Shown here in pieces: positions 14,359 through 18,966 of a stretch of DNA of 18,966 nt. Position 1 is the first letter of the stretch; each line of letters begins with the position of its first letter. The position numbers and the translations under genes are program-made. Under the pieces are notes generated by a model. It had not been told where the DNA came from. It saw only the letters and a program-made list of their open reading frames with translations, and ran no database searches. The DNA is from JBCBWG01 sp036804185 (GTDB lineage: Bacteria; Pseudomonadota; Alphaproteobacteria; Rhizobiales; Hyphomicrobiaceae): positions 1-18,966 of the forward strand of contig JBHJOC010000112.1 in assembly GCA_050330095.1 (NCBI GenBank). The letters are read 5' to 3'.

Positions 14359-15300
14359 TCAGACCGTTGTTTCAAATGAGAGCTTGAAATCGAACTCACG
14401 CCTCAGTACCTCGACCATCTCCCGGGCCGCTCCCGGCGGCATCTCGACGAAAGGTGGCCGGACTGCCGCCCATAGCTCGTCGTTGCGGTAATGGGCGACG
14501 ATCGCCTTGATTGCAGGGATCATCGGGTAAGCTTGCAGAGCTTTGCGGAAGGCCGAAACCGGAGCCTGCAGTGCCTCGATTTCTGATGGGTCAGCATCGA
14601 CGTCGAACGCGTCGTAAACCCGCCGCATGGCAACGCCATTGATATTCGCGACGGCGGAGATAACGCCCGCAGCACCTTCGTTGAGCCCATCGCGCAGATA
14701 GAGTTCGGTCCCGGGGAAAAGGTCAAAATCCTGCACCTCTTCGAGGATGCGTTGCATATTGGACCAGTCACCAGAAGAATCCTTCAAACCATAAAGGTTG
14801 TCGGGATAAGCGTCCTTGAGCCGCTTAACGAGCTCGAGCGACAGCCCAACGCCACTGACCTGCGGAATATGGTAGAGATACAGGGCGAGATCGTTATCAG
14901 CGGTTTCCTCGATCACCTCGGAATAAAACCGGTACAACCCCTCGTCGCTCGGCGACTTGTAATAAAACGGCGGAAGCATCAGAACGCCGCCGCAATCAAG
15001 ATCCATCGCGTGCTGGGTGAGCATGACCGTATCTGCGACCGAGCACGTGCCTGTTCCGGGCATCAAAAGCGCAGGGTCGATCCCTGAATCGACCAGTTCC
15101 TCGAGCAGTCCCATGCGCTCGTCGAGGCCGATCGAGTTCGCCTCGCTCGTCGTCCCGAACGGCGCCAGCGCGTTGCAGCCCCCGTCGCCGAGGAGCCAGG
15201 TCGCCATCTCGACAAACCGATCCGTATCCGGCGTGCCGTCAGCCGCGAACGGCGTGATTACCGGCGCGATGATGCCTTCAAGCCTTGTTTCTTCAGACAT
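14359..15300 (-). CDS. DHDPS/NAL-superfamily aldolase (not a true DapA)
   Basis: A 313-aa (beta/alpha)8-barrel enzyme. The ATG at 15300 has GAGG 5 nt upstream and starts MSEETRLEGIIAPVITPF as the family does; the frame to 15423 adds an unlikely Ala/Arg-rich leader. The Schiff-base Lys173 is in YGLKDSSGD, the catalytic Tyr143 in LYLYHIP, and the substrate carboxylate loop reads FGTTSE (48-53), where DHDPS has GTTGE. The arginine that in DapA follows the Tyr by five residues (Arg138 of E. coli DHDPS) is Val148 here, and the segment YHIPQVSGV looks more like N-acetylneuraminate lyase. So it probably cleaves or forms a 2-keto acid other than dihydrodipicolinate; substrate unknown. No sialic acid, sugar acid or hydroxyproline pathway genes are adjacent. 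Confidence 0.9.
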   Translation of the reverse strand: MSEETRLEGIIAPVITPFAADGTPDTDRFVEMATWLLGDGGCNALAPFGTTSEANSIGLDERMGLLEELVDSGIDPALLMPGTGTCSVADTVMLTQHAMDLDCGGVLMLPPFYYKSPSDEGLYRFYSEVIEETADNDLALYLYHIPQVSGVGLSLELVKRLKDAYPDNLYGLKDSSGDWSNMQRILEEVQDFDLFPGTELYLRDGLNEGAAGVISAVANINGVAMRRVYDAFDVDADPSEIEALQAPVSAFRKALQAYPMIPAIKAIVAHYRNDELWAAVRPPFVEMPPGAAREMVEVLRREFDFKLSFETTV

Positions 15301-15550
15301 ATCCGCCTCATTAGCCAGCCCTGGTCGTCCGCCGCGTTGGCCCGTCGCGGCACGGCGATGTCGCGTCTCAGGTGCCTGCCCCTCAACCAGAGCAGGTGTC
15401 GCGCCCGCCAAGGCCGACGACACTACAACCGCCTGCGTGCTGCCTTGAAGTCAACCAACGCATCGAGATCATATCACGAACGCGCGCGGCGCGTTAGATG
15501 CGCCGCCCTCGACCCCACCCGAAGTCCTCGCGAACGTACCTCCGCTGCCT

Positions 15551-16183
15551 TCACGGGCGTGGGATTCCCCCAGGTTGGGCAACGGGTACCTGATAACCCC
15601 GCTGGACCGCAGGCCGATCCGCAAGCGTGGTGTACCAGCGCAACACATTTGTGAAGTCGTGCAGATCGATGCCCTGCCACTCGAAGCGTGAAATCCAGGG
15701 CCAAATCGCCATGTCGGCGATCGAGTAGTCGCCAGCGACGAAATCTCGGTCGGCGAGGCGCTGGTCAAGCACGCCATACAGGCGACGCGCCTCCTTGCCG
15801 AACCGCTCTTCCGCGTAAGGCGCCTTGCCCCTGTTGAATTTCACGAAATGGTGGACTTGGCCGAGGATTGGACCGACGCCGCCCATCTGCCACATCAGCC
15901 ATTCCAGCGTCGCAGCACGACCAGGCCCGCGCTCTGGAAGGAATTGTCCTGATTTTTCCGCAAGATAAATCAGAATTGCGCCGGATTCGAAAACGCTGGT
16001 GCCGGTCGCACGATCGACGATCGCAGGGATTTTGTTGTTCGGTGAGACTGCGAGAAACGACGGTTCGAACTGCCGATCCTTCGTGATATCGATCGCGTGC
16101 GCCGTATACGCAAGCCCGAGTTCCTCGAGCATGATCGAAACCTTGCGACCGTTCGGCGTTGACCACGTGTAAAGATCAATCAT
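15551..16183 (-). CDS. Glutathione S-transferase, YfcG/Nu-class-like
   Basis: A 210-aa GST. The ATG at 16183 is chosen because MIDLYTWSTPNGRKVSIMLE aligns directly with YfcG-type N-termini; the longer frame to 16225 adds no family sequence. The ribosome binding site is weak. In the thioredoxin-like domain Thr9 and Asn11 of TPNGRK occupy the positions used by YfcG to contact glutathione in place of a catalytic Tyr/Ser/Cys. NNKIPAIVD carries the cis-Pro loop and FESGAILIYLAEK the GSH gamma-glutamyl contact (ES). The all-helical domain fills residues ~90-205 with DYSIADMAIWPW. Known relatives (YfcG, YghU) have disulfide reductase activity with two bound GSH. It lies 250 bp upstream of the aldolase on the same strand and diverges from the AceE-like gene. 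Confidence 0.93.
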   Translation of the reverse strand: MIDLYTWSTPNGRKVSIMLEELGLAYTAHAIDITKDRQFEPSFLAVSPNNKIPAIVDRATGTSVFESGAILIYLAEKSGQFLPERGPGRAATLEWLMWQMGGVGPILGQVHHFVKFNRGKAPYAEERFGKEARRLYGVLDQRLADRDFVAGDYSIADMAIWPWISRFEWQGIDLHDFTNVLRWYTTLADRPAVQRGYQVPVAQPGGIPRP

Positions 16184-16545
16184 GTCGCCGCACCACCCTG
16201 TCCTGCGCTGCCGAATTCTGAGCATAGCACGCTAACCGAACTCGCAGCCGACGCCAACTTGGTTCAAACGCCTCAAGCGTACGGACGAGGAGCCTGCGTC
16301 GCATGCGCTGCATGCAAAACTGGCCGGGGCTCAGCATAGGCAGGTCTCAATGTGCTCTCGACGGCGCTTGCCGGCCGCAGCATGATCGCCGAAAGTCGTC
16401 ACGGTGGCACGGTGATGGCGCTGTCGCGCCATGAGCCCGTCGGCCATGGGCCCGTGCGTTGCGGGCAACCCTCGCGATCATCAACGCACGAGGCGCGACA
16501 GCGGGCTCGAACGTCTGCGAAACCATCAAGAAGGGATTGACGACC
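16184..16545. other. Divergent intergenic region between the GST and AceE-like genes
   Basis: About 360 bp that should carry both promoters. An alternative upstream part of the AceE-like frame (from TTG 16459) overlaps its right end. A frame at 16352-16540 is Arg/Ser-rich and not credible. Two perfect fold-backs are present: gcatgc repeated around gct (16300-16314), and atggcgc (16415-16421) / gcgccat (16426-16432) with a 4-nt loop. No confident -35/-10 pair was found. Confidence 0.4.
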
Positions 16546-18942
16546 TTGGGGACAGACATCGCGCGCCTCAAAGAGATCGAGCAGCGCCTGTTGTGGCTTG
16601 CCTGCTGGACAATCCACAACGCCAATCATCTCCGATCGAAGTCGGATGGTGTCAAAGTTGGCGGCCATCAGGCATCGAGCGCGTCGATGGTGACGCTGAT
16701 GACAGCGCTCTATTTTCACGTTCTGCGCCCGCAAGACCGCATTGCAGTGAAGCCGCATGCGTCGCCCGTCTTCCATGCGATGCAGTACCTCATGGGCAAT
16801 CAAACCCGTGAAAAGCTTGAGGCCTTCCGCGGTTTCGGTGGCGCACAGAGCTATCCGAGCCGGACCAAGGATATCGACGACGTCGACTTCTCGACAGGAT
16901 CGGTTGGGCTTGGGGTTGCGATCACGGCGTTCGCATCACTCGTCCAGGATTACCTGGCGGCGAAGCCCTGGGCCGCGTCGCGTCCGCTCGGACGCATGGT
17001 CGCTCTCGTTGGCGATGCCGAGCTCGATGAGGGCAATGTGTACGAGTGCCTGCAGGAGGGCTGGAAGCACGATCTGCGCAACACGTGGTGGGTGATCGAC
17101 TACAACCGCCAAAGCCTCGACGGGGTGGTGCGCGAAGGTCTCTGGCAACGCATCGAAGCAATTTTCAAGGCATTCGGCTGGGAGACCATGACGCTCAAAT
17201 ACGGCGCGCTGCAGCGCGCCGCGTTTGCCGAGCCCGGCGGCGAGCGATTGCGCACGTGGATCGACCAATGTCCCAATCAGCTGTACGCGGCGCTCACGTT
17301 CCAAGGCGGCGCCGCATGGCGCAGGCGGCTCACTGACGAAATCGGGGACCAGGGTCCCGTGACGGCACTGATCGAGAGACGCTCCGATGCGGAGCTGTCC
17401 GACCTCATGAACAACCTCGGAGGTCATTGCCTTGCGACGATCACCGAGGCATTCGATTCCATCACGCACGACAAGCCGACCGCGATTGTGGCCTACACGA
17501 TCAAGGGCTGGGGGACACCGCTTGCCGGGCACAAGGACAACCATGCGGGACTGATGACCACCGCTCAGATGGCGGAGTTCCAGGAGCGGATGGGCATTCC
17601 GCGGGGGCTCGAATGGGAGCCGTTCGCCAGCCTTGCAGACAGCGAGCCCCTGGAGCGTTTTCTGAGAACCGTTCCATTCTTTGCCGGCGGCCCACGCCAC
17701 ACCAAGGCCGACAAGATCGCGACCCCCGGCGAGATCGCGCTCGACGACAAAGTGCTTTCGACACAGGCGGGCTTTGGCAAGGTCCTCGACATCCTCGCCC
17801 GCGCCGACAGCCCGCTCGCCGAGCGCATTGTCACGACGTCGCCGGACGTCACCGTCTCGACCAACCTCGGTCCTTGGGTCAATCGCCGCGGGCTGTTCGC
17901 GCGCGCTGAAGTGCCGGATGTGTTTCGCGACGAGCGCGTGCCATCGGCTCAAAAGTGGCGGTTCTCTCCGGACGGCCAGCATATCGAGCTCGGCATTGCA
18001 GAGATGAACCTGTTCCTGATGCTGGGCGCTGCGGGGCTGTCTCATAGCCTCTTCGGCGAACGTCTCCTGCCCGTTGGCACGGTCTACGATCCTTTCGTGT
18101 TGCGGGGGCTCGATGCGCTGAATTATGCCTGCTACCAGGATGCGCGCTTCATCATCGCTGGCACACCGTCGGGCGTGACACTCGCCCCCGAAGGTGGGGC
18201 CCACCAATCGATCGGCACACCGCTTGTCGGCATGAGCCAGGACGGCCTTGCCTCGTTCGAGCCTGCCTATCTCGACGAGCTATCGATCATCATGGACTGG
18301 GCATTCGACTATCTTCAGCGCGATGGCGACGGGGATCCTGACGAGCGCACGTGGTTGCGTGACGAAACCGGCGGCTCAGTCTATCTTCGCCTTTCGACGC
18401 GCCCGCTCGAGCAACCGGTGCGGCGCAGTGATCCAGACTTCCGGCAATCGGTGATCGATGGCGCCTACTGGTCACGCAAACCTGGTCCGAACGCTGACAT
18501 CATCATCGCCTATCAGGGTTGCGTCGCGCCCGAGGCAATCGAGGCGGCCGGGCTGCTTGCAGAAGATCGTCGCGACATCGGGGTGCTCGCCATCACCTCG
18601 GCCGACCGGCTCAACGCCGGGTGGACTGCGGCCGAGCGGGTGCGCCGCCGAGGGGGCCCAAGCGCACGCAGCGCGTCCAGCCATATCGACCGGCTGCTCT
18701 CGGAGGCTCCGCCGCACTGCACGCTGATCACCGTAATCGACGGGCACCCTGCCACACTCGCCTGGCTCGGCGGGGTCAAAGGCCATCGCACCGTCGCTCT
18801 TGGCGTTGAACATTTTGGCCAAACCGGCACGGTGCAGGATCTCTACCGCCACTTCGGCATCGATACGGCATCGATTCTTGCGGCTGCCTCCAACATCGGG
18901 ATCGGCCGGCCGGTCCGGTATGTAACGCCGGCAGCGCGCTAA
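16546..18942 (+). CDS. AceE-like homodimeric 2-oxoacid dehydrogenase E1 / transketolase-family ThDP enzyme
   Basis: I favour the TTG at 16546 (798 aa): AAGGGA lies 9 nt upstream, and family similarity starts at about IARLKEIEQRLLWLA; the frame is open back to TTG 16459 but the extra part looks non-coding. No ATG or GTG fits. The ThDP/Mg motif is GDAELDEGN (156-164) with Asn187 exactly 30 residues after Asp157, the same spacing as in E. coli AceE (GDGEMDE...NLQRLDG). GGHQAS (39-44) and KPHASP give the active-site histidines, and IELGIAEMN (from 480) the glutamate that activates the cofactor. It thus belongs with homodimeric E1 proteins (AceE, MdeB) rather than alpha2beta2 E1 or plain transketolase. 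No E2 or E3 gene is visible. GGAGG at 18945-18949 may precede another gene beyond the window. Confidence 0.85.
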   Translation: MGTDIARLKEIEQRLLWLACWTIHNANHLRSKSDGVKVGGHQASSASMVTLMTALYFHVLRPQDRIAVKPHASPVFHAMQYLMGNQTREKLEAFRGFGGAQSYPSRTKDIDDVDFSTGSVGLGVAITAFASLVQDYLAAKPWAASRPLGRMVALVGDAELDEGNVYECLQEGWKHDLRNTWWVIDYNRQSLDGVVREGLWQRIEAIFKAFGWETMTLKYGALQRAAFAEPGGERLRTWIDQCPNQLYAALTFQGGAAWRRRLTDEIGDQGPVTALIERRSDAELSDLMNNLGGHCLATITEAFDSITHDKPTAIVAYTIKGWGTPLAGHKDNHAGLMTTAQMAEFQERMGIPRGLEWEPFASLADSEPLERFLRTVPFFAGGPRHTKADKIATPGEIALDDKVLSTQAGFGKVLDILARADSPLAERIVTTSPDVTVSTNLGPWVNRRGLFARAEVPDVFRDERVPSAQKWRFSPDGQHIELGIAEMNLFLMLGAAGLSHSLFGERLLPVGTVYDPFVLRGLDALNYACYQDARFIIAGTPSGVTLAPEGGAHQSIGTPLVGMSQDGLASFEPAYLDELSIIMDWAFDYLQRDGDGDPDERTWLRDETGGSVYLRLSTRPLEQPVRRSDPDFRQSVIDGAYWSRKPGPNADIIIAYQGCVAPEAIEAAGLLAEDRRDIGVLAITSADRLNAGWTAAERVRRRGGPSARSASSHIDRLLSEAPPHCTLITVIDGHPATLAWLGGVKGHRTVALGVEHFGQTGTVQDLYRHFGIDTASILAAASNIGIGRPVRYVTPAAR

Positions 18943-18966
18943 CCGGAGGGCCAGGCCGCAGGCCGT

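Noticed and set aside
14359..15300. Calling the aldolase dapA
   Set aside because: The arginine required for DHDPS substrate binding is replaced by Val148 and the loop is GTTSE, so only the superfamily is assigned.
16936..18207. 423-aa open frame on -, opposite the AceE-like gene
   Set aside because: The + strand frame carries all ThDP active-site motifs. The antisense product has no recognisable domain and no ribosome binding site.

Overview
The window is a GC-rich chromosomal segment, most likely from an alphaproteobacterium. The grounds are the codon bias towards G or C in third positions, the long open antisense frames this creates, the neighbourhood gph-rpiA-gor, and the overall housekeeping and metabolic gene set. 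Genus-level placement is not supported. I see no tRNA, rRNA, CRISPR array, insertion sequence, integrase or phage gene.

Left part (1-4772): a 5'-truncated RND/MMPL-type exporter on + converges with an EamA/DMT permease on -. Upstream of the permease lies a ~500 bp non-coding stretch (3191-3692) with long inverted repeats. It is followed by a small secreted protein of unknown function and a HAD phosphatase of the phosphoglycolate type, both on -.

Central + strand block (5060-10333): ribose-5-phosphate isomerase (rpiA), glutathione reductase (gor), a short-chain dehydrogenase whose stop codon lies 2 nt before a secreted YceI-family lipocalin-like protein, and a patatin-like lipoprotein hydrolase. 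This is core carbon and redox metabolism plus envelope lipid-related functions.

Right part (10420-18942): a HerA/YjgR-type ATPase (-) and a glutamate-cysteine-ligase-like GCS2 protein (-) are separated by 543 bp that carry a chain of fold-back sequences. Next come a probable 54-aa membrane peptide (+) ended by a textbook intrinsic terminator, a DHDPS/NAL-superfamily aldolase (-) lacking the DHDPS arginine, and a YfcG-like glutathione S-transferase (-). Last is a divergently transcribed 798-aa AceE-like thiamine-diphosphate enzyme (+) that probably uses a TTG start.

Three genes share a glutathione theme (gor, GCS2 ligase, GST) but are not in one operon. No clear new multi-gene system is visible. 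The most interesting unexplained signals are non-coding: two tandem long hairpins at 3258-3398, the fold-back chain at 12029-12302, and the short terminator-ended transcription unit at about 13960-14295.
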